Of a stretch of 5,326 nucleotides of DNA, positions 1 through 4,934 are shown in pieces; position 1 is the stretch's first letter, and each line of letters begins with the position of its first letter. The notes beneath the pieces are model-generated. The model was not told the origin of the DNA. It saw only the letters and a list, made by a program, of their open reading frames with translations, and did not search any database. The stretch is taken from positions 1-5,326 of the forward strand of contig USQP01000070.1 in the NCBI GenBank assembly GCA_900556945.1. The letters are read 5' to 3'. Source of the stretch: an uncultured Clostridium sp. (lineage in GTDB: Bacteria > Bacillota > Clostridia > TANB77 > CAG-508). A program made the position numbers and the translations under genes.

Positions 1-41
1 TTCTAGCTTCGTCGGCAGCGTCAGATGTGTATAAGAGACAG
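1..41. other. Nextera read-1 adapter with i5 index (not biological)
   Basis: Positions 9-22 are the Nextera read-1 tail and 23-41 are the 19-bp Tn5 mosaic end (AGATGTGTATAAGAGACAG), an exact match to the standard adapter. Positions 1-8 (TTCTAGCT) sit where the i5 index belongs and match, from memory, Nextera XT index S515. This is sequencing-library DNA left on the contig. Organism sequence begins at 42. Confidence 0.98.
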
Positions 42-53
42 AGAATATGTATT

Positions 54-109
54 AAAAATAGGGTAGGCACCTCTCAAGACAAGCTTGAGATTCTCCTAAC
101 CTATTTTTT
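54..109 (-). terminator. Bidirectional rho-independent terminator after rnr
   Basis: A long near-symmetric hairpin. The outer stem of 9 bp pairs 54-62 with 100-108. A 1x1 mismatch (63/99) is followed by 4 bp (64-67 with 95-98), a 4x4 internal loop (68-71/91-94) and an inner 7-bp stem (72-78 with 84-90) closed by a 5-nt loop (79-83). On the minus strand the stem ends in TATTTTT, which fits the end of the rnr transcript 81 nt after its stop. On the plus strand it ends in T6, so it could also stop transcription coming from the left. The gene that side would serve lies outside the insert. Confidence 0.8.
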
Positions 110-189
110 AACATCTTCTAATTATGAAAAACTTTCCGTCTATTCATTTTATTTTTTAATACTATCCTTGTTGGATGGCTCTATATAAA

Positions 190-2307
190 TTATACGATTT
201 CAAAATCAATTTGTCTGAGTAATTTGTTAGCAGCTATCACTCTTATTTTTACTTTGTCACCAATTTTATATATTTTGTTCGTTTTTTCCCCAATTAATCT
301 TTTTCTATCTTCATCATATATAAAATATTCATCTCCTATTTTATCAAATCGAATTAAACCTTCTACTGTACTTTCTAATTCCACAAACATTCCAAATGAA
401 GTAATGGATGAAACTATTCCCTCGTATTCTTCTCCAATTCTTGACTCCATATACTCAGCCTTCTTTATATCTTCTGCCTCCCTTTCTACCTGGGTGGCAA
501 CTTTTTCTCTTTCTGAAGACTGTTTGGCTCTATCTTCCGCTTCTTGCCTATATTTATCAATAAATCTTTGGTCTACATCATAATTTTCTTCTAAATAATT
601 CGATATGATTCTATGAATAAATAAATCTGGATATCTTCTAATCGGTGAAGTAAAATGGCAATAATATTTGCTCGCAATTCCAAAATGTCCTTTATTTTCT
701 GCCTCATATCTAGCTACTTTTAAGGTTCTAAGTACTAAAGTTGAAACCACCTTTTCTTCTTCTTTTCCTTTTATATCATCTAATACCTTGGCAAATTCTT
801 TGGGATAAATATTATCTTGATTTGCCTTTATTTTTAATCCAAAATTAAATAAAAATTTATTAAGTTCTCGAATCTTTTCTAAATCGGGTTCTTCGTGTAC
901 ACGATAAATAAATGGTGCATCTAACCAAAAAAACTTTTCTGCAACAGTTTCATTTGCTGTTAACATGAATTGTTCAATGATTTCATGGGCAAAAGTTGTT
1001 TCATATTTAGAAATATTGGTAACATGTCCATCTATATCTAAATCAATTTTGCTTTCTGGAATATTTAAATTTAAATACCCATTCTCTAATCTTCTATTTT
1101 TTAATATAACCGCTAATTCTTCCATATTTTTAAATTCTTGTATATATTGCTTGTATTTTTCTAAGACTTTTTTATCTGAACCATCTATAATTTTTTGAAC
1201 ATCAGAATAATTCATCCTTTCTGTAACATTGATCATTCCTTTGTATATTTCAGAAGAAACTACTTTTCCTTTTTGGTCAATTTCCATTGTGCAAGATAAA
1301 GTAAATCTATCTTCTCCTGCATTTAAACTACAAATTCCATTTGATAATTCACGTGGAAGCATGGGGATTACTCTTCCTAACATATAAATACTTGTTCCTC
1401 TAACGAAAGCCTCTTGGTCTAATAAGCTATCTTCTTTCACGTAATAACTTACATCTGCTATATGAACATCTAATCGATAATTTCCATTCTCTAATTTTTC
1501 TACTCTTACGGCATCATCTAAATCTTTTGCATCTTCACCATCTATTGTAAAAATTATTTTCTCTCGTAAATCTACTCTATTTGGTATGTCTTTTTTATCC
1601 ACCTTGTTTCCACATTTCTTGGCCTCTTCTATGACTGGATCTGGAAATCTTGCTGGTAATTTATATTCTTTTATGAGAGAAAGCATATCTACTCCCGCTT
1701 CATTTACATTTCCAAGTACTTCTATTATCTTTCCTTCTGCCTTTTTCCCTTTTTGTGGATACTTTGTAATTTGTACCAAAACTTTATGATTGCTTCTTGC
1801 CTTTCCAAAATTCTTTTTAGCAATATATATGTCTGTACCAAAATTCTTATCATCTGGTATAACAAATCCGAAAGTTTTATTGTTTTGGAAAATTCCCACT
1901 ACTGTATCTTTTTCATGTTTTAATATTTTTATAACTTTCCCTTCTGCCTTTTTTACTTTATTACTTTCTTCTATAATTTCTATTAAAATTCTATCTCCAT
2001 TTAGAGCATTTAATGAGTTTTCTTTCGCAATATAGATTTCTTCCTCTTGTCCTTCTATTTTTACAAAACCATATCCTTTCTGATGTTTCCTATAATATCC
2101 TTCATAATAGGTCTTTTCACTAATTCGATATCGATTCTTTCTATTTTTTTGAACTTTTCGTTCTAACTCTAAATTTCCCATCATCTCTAAAAATGCACTA
2201 TACTCATTTTTAGGAACTCTCATAAGCATAGCTATTTCTTTTGCCTTCATCGGCACATATGCCTCATCTTTCATAAACTCTAAAATTTTCTTTTCTTTTT
2301 CTTTCAT
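190..2307 (-). CDS. rnr: Ribonuclease R (3'-5' exoribonuclease, RNB family)
   Basis: RNase R degrades RNA processively from the 3' end, including structured RNA, releasing 5'-nucleoside monophosphates with divalent metal. In bacteria it acts in mRNA and rRNA decay and in trans-translation quality control. The 705-residue protein shows the full family order: an N-terminal winged helix (about 1-65), two cold-shock OB folds (about 70-125 and 133-198), the RNB catalytic domain (about 245-570) and a C-terminal S1 domain (about 624-705). The metal-binding cluster IDGEDAKDLDDAV (255-267, with D256, D262, D264 and D265) and the HFTSPIRRYPDL motif (551-562) are intact, so the enzyme should be active. 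It lacks the long lysine-rich C-terminal tail of E. coli RNase R, and its length is near that of other Firmicute homologues. AAGGAG (2312-2317) lies 4 nt before the ATG. It follows secG with a 94-bp gap that appears to carry its own promoter, and no smpB follows. Confidence 0.97.
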   Translation of the reverse strand: MKEKEKKILEFMKDEAYVPMKAKEIAMLMRVPKNEYSAFLEMMGNLELERKVQKNRKNRYRISEKTYYEGYYRKHQKGYGFVKIEGQEEEIYIAKENSLNALNGDRILIEIIEESNKVKKAEGKVIKILKHEKDTVVGIFQNNKTFGFVIPDDKNFGTDIYIAKKNFGKARSNHKVLVQITKYPQKGKKAEGKIIEVLGNVNEAGVDMLSLIKEYKLPARFPDPVIEEAKKCGNKVDKKDIPNRVDLREKIIFTIDGEDAKDLDDAVRVEKLENGNYRLDVHIADVSYYVKEDSLLDQEAFVRGTSIYMLGRVIPMLPRELSNGICSLNAGEDRFTLSCTMEIDQKGKVVSSEIYKGMINVTERMNYSDVQKIIDGSDKKVLEKYKQYIQEFKNMEELAVILKNRRLENGYLNLNIPESKIDLDIDGHVTNISKYETTFAHEIIEQFMLTANETVAEKFFWLDAPFIYRVHEEPDLEKIRELNKFLFNFGLKIKANQDNIYPKEFAKVLDDIKGKEEEKVVSTLVLRTLKVARYEAENKGHFGIASKYYCHFTSPIRRYPDLFIHRIISNYLEENYDVDQRFIDKYRQEAEDRAKQSSEREKVATQVEREAEDIKKAEYMESRIGEEYEGIVSSITSFGMFVELESTVEGLIRFDKIGDEYFIYDEDRKRLIGEKTNKIYKIGDKVKIRVIAANKLLRQIDFEIV

Positions 2308-2328
2308 TTTTCTCCTTCCAAATTAGCA

Positions 2329-2361
2329 TTTTTAATAGGAACTTCATTTTCCTATTAAAAA
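2329..2361 (-). promoter_or_regulatory. 13-bp hairpin in the rnr leader
   Basis: A perfect 13-bp inverted repeat (2329-2341 with 2349-2361) with a 7-nt loop lies between the secG terminator and the rnr ribosome binding site, so it falls in the 5' leader of rnr mRNA. Neither strand gives a classical terminator, because the T and A runs are inside the stem. Its right arm (plus coordinates) overlaps the T-run of the secG terminator at 2357-2361, so the two structures share bases. A role in mRNA stability or RNase R autocontrol is possible but only inferred. Confidence 0.45.
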
Positions 2362-2389
2362 AGGGGCAGTTTTTATCCAAACCACCCTT
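2357..2389 (-). terminator. Rho-independent terminator after secG
   Basis: On the minus strand, AAGGGTGGTTT (2389-2379) pairs with AAACTGCCCCTT (2372-2361) through about 11 pairs including two G.U wobbles and one bulged C. A 6-nt loop closes it and a T6 run (2362-2357) follows. It begins 12 nt after the secG stop codon. The imperfect stem suggests only partial termination, and the rnr promoter overlaps it. Confidence 0.6.
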
Positions 2390-2418
2390 ATTATAACCTT
2401 TTTACATCATATATACAA
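2390..2418 (-). promoter_or_regulatory. Predicted sigma-A promoter for rnr
   Basis: The -35 TTGTAT (2418-2413) lies in the last codons of secG, a 17-nt spacer follows, and the -10 TATAAT (2395-2390) matches consensus exactly. Transcription would start near 2383, inside the 5' arm of the secG terminator. The same -35 variant and 17-nt spacing recur at another promoter in this window, which supports the call modestly. Confidence 0.5.
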
Positions 2419-2650
2419 TTCCTAACACTATCGTCAATATAGCAAATACAATTGATAAAATAACTGTCCATTTTTTTTGTTTTCCTTCTTTTGTTCTACT
2501 TTTATTTTTCTCATAAAAGTTATTCGTTGATGAACCAGTTATCGTTGAAGATAATCCAGGATCTTCCTTGGTTTGTATTAATGTTAATATGATTAACGCT
2601 AATGCTACGATAATATAAACTGCTATTAATATTATTTTTACTACTTCCAT
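2402..2650 (-). CDS. secG: SecG, preprotein translocase small subunit
   Basis: SecG is the auxiliary membrane subunit of the SecYEG channel and promotes SecA-driven protein export across the plasma membrane. The 82-residue product has the family topology: a first helix (about 4-24), a cytoplasmic loop, and a second helix (about 61-81). The loop starts with the conserved SecG-type stretch QTKEDPGLSSTITGSS (26-41) and continues polar and lysine-rich to about 60. Length fits Firmicute SecG proteins, which are around 75-85 residues. The start is well set by AGGAGG (2660-2665), 9 nt before the ATG. The gene has its own predicted promoter and a terminator-like hairpin after it, and is followed by rnr in the same direction, a common arrangement in Firmicutes. 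Confidence 0.93.
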   Translation of the reverse strand: MEVVKIILIAVYIIVALALIILTLIQTKEDPGLSSTITGSSTNNFYEKNKSRTKEGKQKKWTVILSIVFAILTIVLGIVYMM

Positions 2651-2689
2651 CTATTGATTCCTCCTAACGGTTTGTCGTAATACTTAGGT

Positions 2690-2718
2690 ATTGTAACATA
2701 TATTTTCTTAAAATGCAA
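2690..2718 (-). promoter_or_regulatory. Predicted sigma-A promoter for secG
   Basis: TTGCAT (2718-2713), a 17-nt spacer and TACAAT (2695-2690, five of six to consensus, preceded by GT) give a good vegetative promoter, with the start near 2683. The short leader carries CCTAA (2688-2684) and TTAGG (2666-2662), which could pair and cover the edge of the secG Shine-Dalgarno sequence. That 5-bp pairing is too short to claim as a control element. Confidence 0.55.
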
Positions 2719-2754
2719 ATATTTTTCGTTATTATTTATTTAATTTTATGTTTT

Positions 2755-3129
2755 CTAACTTTTTAATATACACCATGTCCCTATTGGCTCTGGTAAGTCT
2801 TTAAAAGTTAAATTTTCTCTTGTGGTTGGATGTTTAATGGTAAGTTCATATGCCCATAAAGCTATTTGCTTTCCTTTTCCTCTCGTTCCATACTTTTGAT
2901 CTCCAAAAATACTATGCCCAAAATGTGACAATTGAACTCTAATTTGATGATGCCTTCCTGTATGTAAATTTACTTTGACTAAACTTAAATTTTTTACTTC
3001 ATTGTATTTCAATACTTCGTAATCCAACTTAGCCAATTTAGCATTTTTCTTTTCTTTTTTTACGACTTTACTAATATTGTTTCTCTCGTCTTTATATAAA
3101 TAATCTTCTAATGTGCCGCTTTTTATCAT
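2755..3129 (-). CDS. C-terminal frame of the split pseudouridine synthase
   Basis: This 124-codon frame opens at an ATG inside the frameshift region with no Shine-Dalgarno sequence before it, so independent translation is unlikely. From its fourth residue (SGTLEDYL) it is the native continuation of the upstream frame. It carries the second family signature, LHTGRHHQIRVQL (55-67), followed by FGDQKYG (75-81), which lie in the active-site cleft of RluA-type enzymes. No catalytic aspartate is present in this half. Confidence 0.6.
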   Translation of the reverse strand: MIKSGTLEDYLYKDERNNISKVVKKEKKNAKLAKLDYEVLKYNEVKNLSLVKVNLHTGRHHQIRVQLSHFGHSIFGDQKYGTRGKGKQIALWAYELTIKHPTTRENLTFKDLPEPIGTWCILKS

Positions 3130-3433
3130 CTATTTTTCCATCTACAACTGCTAAGTACTTTTTCTTAAATACCTTTTCTCTTACTTGATCACTTAATCTA
3201 GATGCTGCTTTTGATGTTTTAGCAAAAATCATAACCCCACCTACTGGTCTATCTAACCTATGTACTAGTCCCAAATATACATTTCCTGGTTTCTGGTACT
3301 TGTCTTTAAGATAATCTTTAACTAACGTAAGCATATCCCTATCGCCAGTTTTATCAGCTTGTGAAGGAATATTAGGAATTTTCTCCACTACAATTATATG
3401 GTTATCTTCATAAATCACTTTTATATCTTGCAT
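3092..3433 (-). CDS. N-terminal frame of the split pseudouridine synthase
   Basis: This 113-residue frame holds the start of the catalytic domain, with the signature HRLDRPVGG (58-66) and its catalytic aspartate D61. The usual family form is HRLDxxTSG; the RPVGG variant is one I recall from Clostridia RluA-like proteins. Residues 1-104 are in the native frame and the last nine (KRHIRRLFI) are frameshift-derived. On its own it would lack the uridine-binding C-terminal half and is unlikely to be active. Confidence 0.75.
   Translation of the reverse strand: MQDIKVIYEDNHIIVVEKIPNIPSQADKTGDRDMLTLVKDYLKDKYQKPGNVYLGLVHRLDRPVGGVMIFAKTSKAASRLSDQVREKVFKKKYLAVVDGKIDDKKRHIRRLFI
3120..3124 (-). other. 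Frameshift site in an A5 run
   Basis: On the minus strand the sequence reads GAT GAT AAA AAG CGG in the first frame. With four A residues it reads GAT GAT AAA AGC GGC and joins the two halves of the pseudouridine synthase as DDKSGTLEDYL. The run is short for polymerase slippage and I see no classic -1 slippery heptamer with a downstream pseudoknot, so a one-base insertion or assembly error is the simplest reading. Confidence 0.8.
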
Positions 3434-3448
3434 TTATTTCTCCTTTTA

Positions 3449-3572
3449 ATACAAGAGGGACAGTGCTTAAATGTCCTAATTTTTTTGTCGAAATTTGTTA
3501 TTTTGCTAAACCGACAAAATTCGGTATTTTTCTTAATATTTATGGGACATTTAAGCACTGTCCCTCTTGTAT
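3449..3572. repeat. MITE/REP-like element: perfect 28-bp inverted repeat
   Basis: Two arms of 28 bp, 3449-3476 and 3545-3572, are exact reverse complements, separated by 68 nt. The arms carry GGGACAGTGCTTAAATGTCC, itself partly palindromic (GGACA...TGTCC). The AT-rich centre holds a further 5-bp hairpin (3510-3514 with 3521-3525) and an alternative pairing (3483-3490 with 3512-3519). The outer ends read TA-CAAGAGGG...CCCTCTTG-TA, so the arms can be seen as ending in a TA pair, as in IS630/mariner-type MITEs. GGGACA/TGTCCC palindromes also resemble repeats I recall near Y1 (REP-associated) transposases. It fills nearly all of the gap between the methyltransferase stop (7 nt away) and the pseudouridine synthase ribosome binding site. 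There is no T-run after either arm, so it is not a standard terminator. It encodes no transposase. Confidence 0.8.
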
Positions 3573-3579
3573 CTTTCTT

Positions 3580-4443
3580 CTATTTCTCCCATCTACCATA
3601 AATTCCACATGGTAAAACTAGTTTTGAATCTTCCATTGGTATTCCTACCTCTCCACATTCTATTTTTCCTTTGTAGCTTTTATTAACTGTTACACTTAAT
3701 ATATTTTGTAAAACCATACTAGAAATTCCTGTTGTATAAGAATTTATCAGAAAAAATAATGGATTATCGGATAATACCTTGGTACATAATTCTACTAAGT
3801 CATAAATGCTATCTTCAAACTGCCAAACTTCTCCTTTTGCACCTCTTCCATAAGATGGTGGATCCATAATAATGGCATCATACTTATTTCCTCTTCTAAT
3901 TTCTCGATTTACAAACTTTACGACGTCATCTATTATAAATCTGACGGGTCTATCCTGAAGCCCTGATGAAATTACATTCTCCTTTGCCCACGTTGTCATT
4001 CCTTTTGAACTGTCTACATGGCACACAGACGCTCCTGCTGACAAACAAGCTACTGTTGCTCCTCCTGTATAAGCAAATAAATTTAATACTTTAATCTCTC
4101 TTTTTTCTGATTTTATTTTATTAATCATCCAGTCCCAATTTACCGCTTGTTCTGGAAATAGCCCTGTATGCTTAAACCCCATTGGTTTGATATTAAATGT
4201 CAAATTTTTATAATGAATTTGCCATTGTTTTGGCATTTTTTTGTTGAATTCCCATGCACCACCACCTGTTTTGCTTCTATGGTAAATTGCATTGATTTCT
4301 TTCCACTTCTTAGGATAACTTTTATCTTTCCATATAATCTGTGGATCTGGTCTTGATAATACTACATCTCCCCACTTTTCTAACTTTTGACCATCTGCCA
4401 TATCTAATATTTTATATTCTTTCCATTTATCTGCTAATTTCAT
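3580..4443 (-). CDS. Class I SAM-dependent RNA methyltransferase (RlmI/COG1092-like)
   Basis: The 287-residue protein matches the SAM-methyltransferase family related to RlmI/RlmK, whose characterised members methylate 23S rRNA bases. Its own target is unknown. Visible motifs are FKHTGLFPEQAVNWDWM (90-106), the SAM-binding motif I VLNLFAYTGGATVA (119-132), the acidic residue D144 at the end of the second strand (CHVDSSKG), and motif IV DPPSYGRG (194-201), which contacts the target base in this fold. It lacks the N-terminal PUA domain of RlmI and has a shorter Trp- and Lys-rich N-terminal region instead. The C-terminus is complete (LVLPCGIYGRWEK). The ATG start gives an N-terminus (MKLADKWKEYKILDMADGQK) like homologues I recall, but its nearest AAGGA is only 1 nt from the ATG, while a strong GGGAGG lies 29 nt upstream. 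A predicted promoter overlaps the end of the upstream small gene. Confidence 0.9.
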   Translation of the reverse strand: MKLADKWKEYKILDMADGQKLEKWGDVVLSRPDPQIIWKDKSYPKKWKEINAIYHRSKTGGGAWEFNKKMPKQWQIHYKNLTFNIKPMGFKHTGLFPEQAVNWDWMINKIKSEKREIKVLNLFAYTGGATVACLSAGASVCHVDSSKGMTTWAKENVISSGLQDRPVRFIIDDVVKFVNREIRRGNKYDAIIMDPPSYGRGAKGEVWQFEDSIYDLVELCTKVLSDNPLFFLINSYTTGISSMVLQNILSVTVNKSYKGKIECGEVGIPMEDSKLVLPCGIYGRWEK

Positions 4444-4452
4444 ATCCTTTTC

Positions 4453-4469
4453 GTAGCAAAAAATGCTAC
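4453..4469 (-). promoter_or_regulatory. Hairpin between the Shine-Dalgarno sequence and the methyltransferase start
   Basis: GTAGCA and TGCTAC pair in a 6-bp stem with a T5 loop on the minus strand. It lies between GGGAGG (4473-4478) and the ATG at 4443. If folded, it would shorten the 29-nt gap between GGAGG and ATG to about 12 nt. Its 5' arm shares 4466-4469 with the larger terminator hairpin at 4460-4500, so the two structures exclude each other. Confidence 0.45.
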
Positions 4470-4500
4470 TATCCTCCCTCTATTAGAATAGTAGTATTTT
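4458..4500 (-). terminator. Terminator-like hairpin after the small membrane gene
   Basis: On the minus strand the arm 4500-4488 pairs with 4472-4460 at 12 of 13 positions (one A.C mismatch at 4495/4465, which would be a G.U pair on the plus strand), with a 15-nt loop and T6 at 4463-4458. It starts 9 nt after the stop codon of the 4510-4719 gene. The stem is AT-rich and the loop is long, so termination is probably partial. The loop contains the GGGAGG that may serve the methyltransferase. Confidence 0.45.
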
Positions 4501-4524
4501 ATCATACTTTTACATATTTTGCAA
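4496..4524 (-). promoter_or_regulatory. Predicted sigma-A promoter for the methyltransferase
   Basis: TTGCAA (4524-4519), a 17-nt spacer and TAAAAT (4501-4496) form a plausible vegetative promoter that overlaps the last codons of the upstream small gene. The start would fall near 4489, giving a leader of about 46 nt that contains GGGAGG and the short hairpin but not the full 5' arm of the terminator. Confidence 0.42.
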
Positions 4525-4719
4525 AATTCTCATAAAACTATATATCATAGCAACATTTGCTATGGAAAACATGACAAAAGCTATACTTACCGTTGTTATA
4601 AACTTATGTGTTTTTATGATTCTTTTTATCTTGCTTATCCATCTTTCCTTTTTTATTACTAGCCTGTCCAATTTCGTATTATACATAACCTCAAAAAACT
4701 TTTCCTTTGCATATTCCAC
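4510..4719 (-). CDS. Small single-helix membrane protein, unknown function
   Basis: I do not recognise a family. From the GTG at 4719 the product is 69 residues: a charged, basic N-terminal part (VEYAKEKFFEV...KLDRLVIKKERWISKIKRIIK) and one C-terminal hydrophobic helix (about 40-66, FITTVSIAFVMFSIANVAMIYSF) ending in MRILQNM. Basic residues just before the helix predict a cytoplasmic N-terminus. The frame continues up to an ATG at 4761 (83 residues), but that ATG has no Shine-Dalgarno sequence, while the GTG has AAGGGGG (4728-4734) 8 nt upstream. A perfect TATAAT (4750-4745) lies downstream of the ATG, which also favours GTG, although no good -35 goes with it. A terminator-like hairpin follows the stop. 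An overlapping antisense frame exists but lacks a ribosome binding site. It is real if the site and amphipathic design mean what they seem to. Confidence 0.6.
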   Translation of the reverse strand: MEYAKEKFFEVMYNTKLDRLVIKKERWISKIKRIIKTHKFITTVSIAFVMFSIANVAMIYSFMRILQNM

Positions 4720-4848
4720 TAATAATTCCCCCTTACTTTTATTTATTATATGTATATTCATGAAATATTATTTTATTCTTGCTTTATCAAATAATCGTTC
4801 AGAAATATCCTCTTTATTTGCTATTTTTTATTAACTTACTCTCAAAAC

Positions 4849-4877
4849 TTGTATTTTTCTAGAAATTATGATATGCT
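4849..4877 (+). promoter_or_regulatory. Weak predicted promoter for the plus-strand membrane gene
   Basis: TTGTAT (4849-4854), a 17-nt spacer and TATGCT (4872-4877, four of six to consensus) fit the spacing seen at the other promoters in the window. The start would lie near 4884, directly at an inverted repeat. The -10 is poor, and TATGAT at 4867-4872 is a better hexamer but lacks a matching -35. Confidence 0.3.
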
Positions 4878-4883
4878 AATTGT

Positions 4884-4900
4884 CTACAATTACGTTGTAG
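4884..4900 (+). promoter_or_regulatory. Inverted repeat CTACAA-N5-TTGTAG, possible operator
   Basis: A perfect 6-bp inverted repeat with a 5-nt centre (TTACG) sits just after the predicted -10 and 34 nt before the ATG of the 4935 gene, a typical place for a repressor site. TACA...TGTA half-sites recall BlaI/MecI/CopY-type operators, but those usually have a shorter centre, so the regulator is unassigned. A short RNA hairpin is the alternative. Confidence 0.4.
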
Positions 4901-4934
4901 TGGCTTGCTTTATCAATTTAGGAGGCATATATAA

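Larger units (their letters stand above)
2755..3433 (-). pseudogene. RluA-family RNA pseudouridine synthase, split by a 1-nt frameshift
   Basis: The family isomerises uridine to pseudouridine in rRNA or tRNA. The reading frame breaks after residue 104: the first frame ends in DGKIDDKK and drifts out, while the expected continuation, SGTLEDYLYKDE, lies in the +1 frame. Removing one A from the A5 run (T5 on the plus strand, 3120-3124) restores a 225-residue protein, about the size of compact RluA enzymes without an S4 domain. Both halves keep family motifs and show no other decay, so a recent mutation or a consensus error is more likely than an old pseudogene. The ribosome binding site (GGAG at 3440-3443, 6 nt from the ATG) is good, and an inverted-repeat element ends 5 nt upstream of it. 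The rRNA or tRNA target cannot be told from sequence. Confidence 0.85.
4778..4916. repeat. 13-bp direct repeat bracketing the divergent intergenic region
   Basis: CTTGCTTTATCAA occurs at 4778-4790 and again at 4904-4916, identical over 13 nt, 113 bp apart. The first copy lies upstream of the minus-strand small gene and the second 3 nt before the Shine-Dalgarno AGGAGG of the plus-strand gene. It could be a pair of protein-binding sites, a duplication made by an insertion, or chance in AT-rich DNA. Confidence 0.5.

Noticed and set aside
224..2035. Plus-strand open frames opposite rnr (224-583, 965-1198, 1586-1789, 1790-2035)
   Set aside because: They are antisense to a fully conserved RNase R, have no ribosome binding sites, and encode hydrophobic low-complexity peptides typical of reversed AT-rich genes.
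3449..3572. Inverted repeat as a rho-independent terminator or a CRISPR unit
   Set aside because: No T-run follows either arm and the loop is 68 nt. There are only two inverted arms, not evenly spaced direct repeats.
3398..3601. Plus-strand frame of 67 codons across the inverted-repeat element
   Set aside because: It runs through both repeat arms and the ends of two opposite-strand genes, with no ribosome binding site or recognisable composition, so it is not a transposase remnant.
4168..4535. Plus-strand frames 4168-4356 and 4341-4535
   Set aside because: They are antisense to the 5' half of the methyltransferase and its leader, with no start signals.
4546..4564. 7-bp hairpin CATAGCA-N5-TGCTATG
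   Set aside because: It falls inside the codons of the transmembrane helix of the small membrane gene and has no T-run, so it is more likely chance than a terminator.
4562..4834. Plus-strand 90-codon frame opposite the small membrane gene
   Set aside because: No Shine-Dalgarno sequence precedes its ATG and the peptide is a run of Phe, Ile, Leu and Ser from AT-rich DNA. The minus-strand frame has a better start and a balanced charged-plus-helix design.
4884..4900. Inverted repeat as a BlaI/MecI operator
   Set aside because: The TACA/TGTA half-sites fit, but the centre is too long for the usual spacing and no blaI, mecI or beta-lactamase gene is present, so only an unassigned operator is reported.
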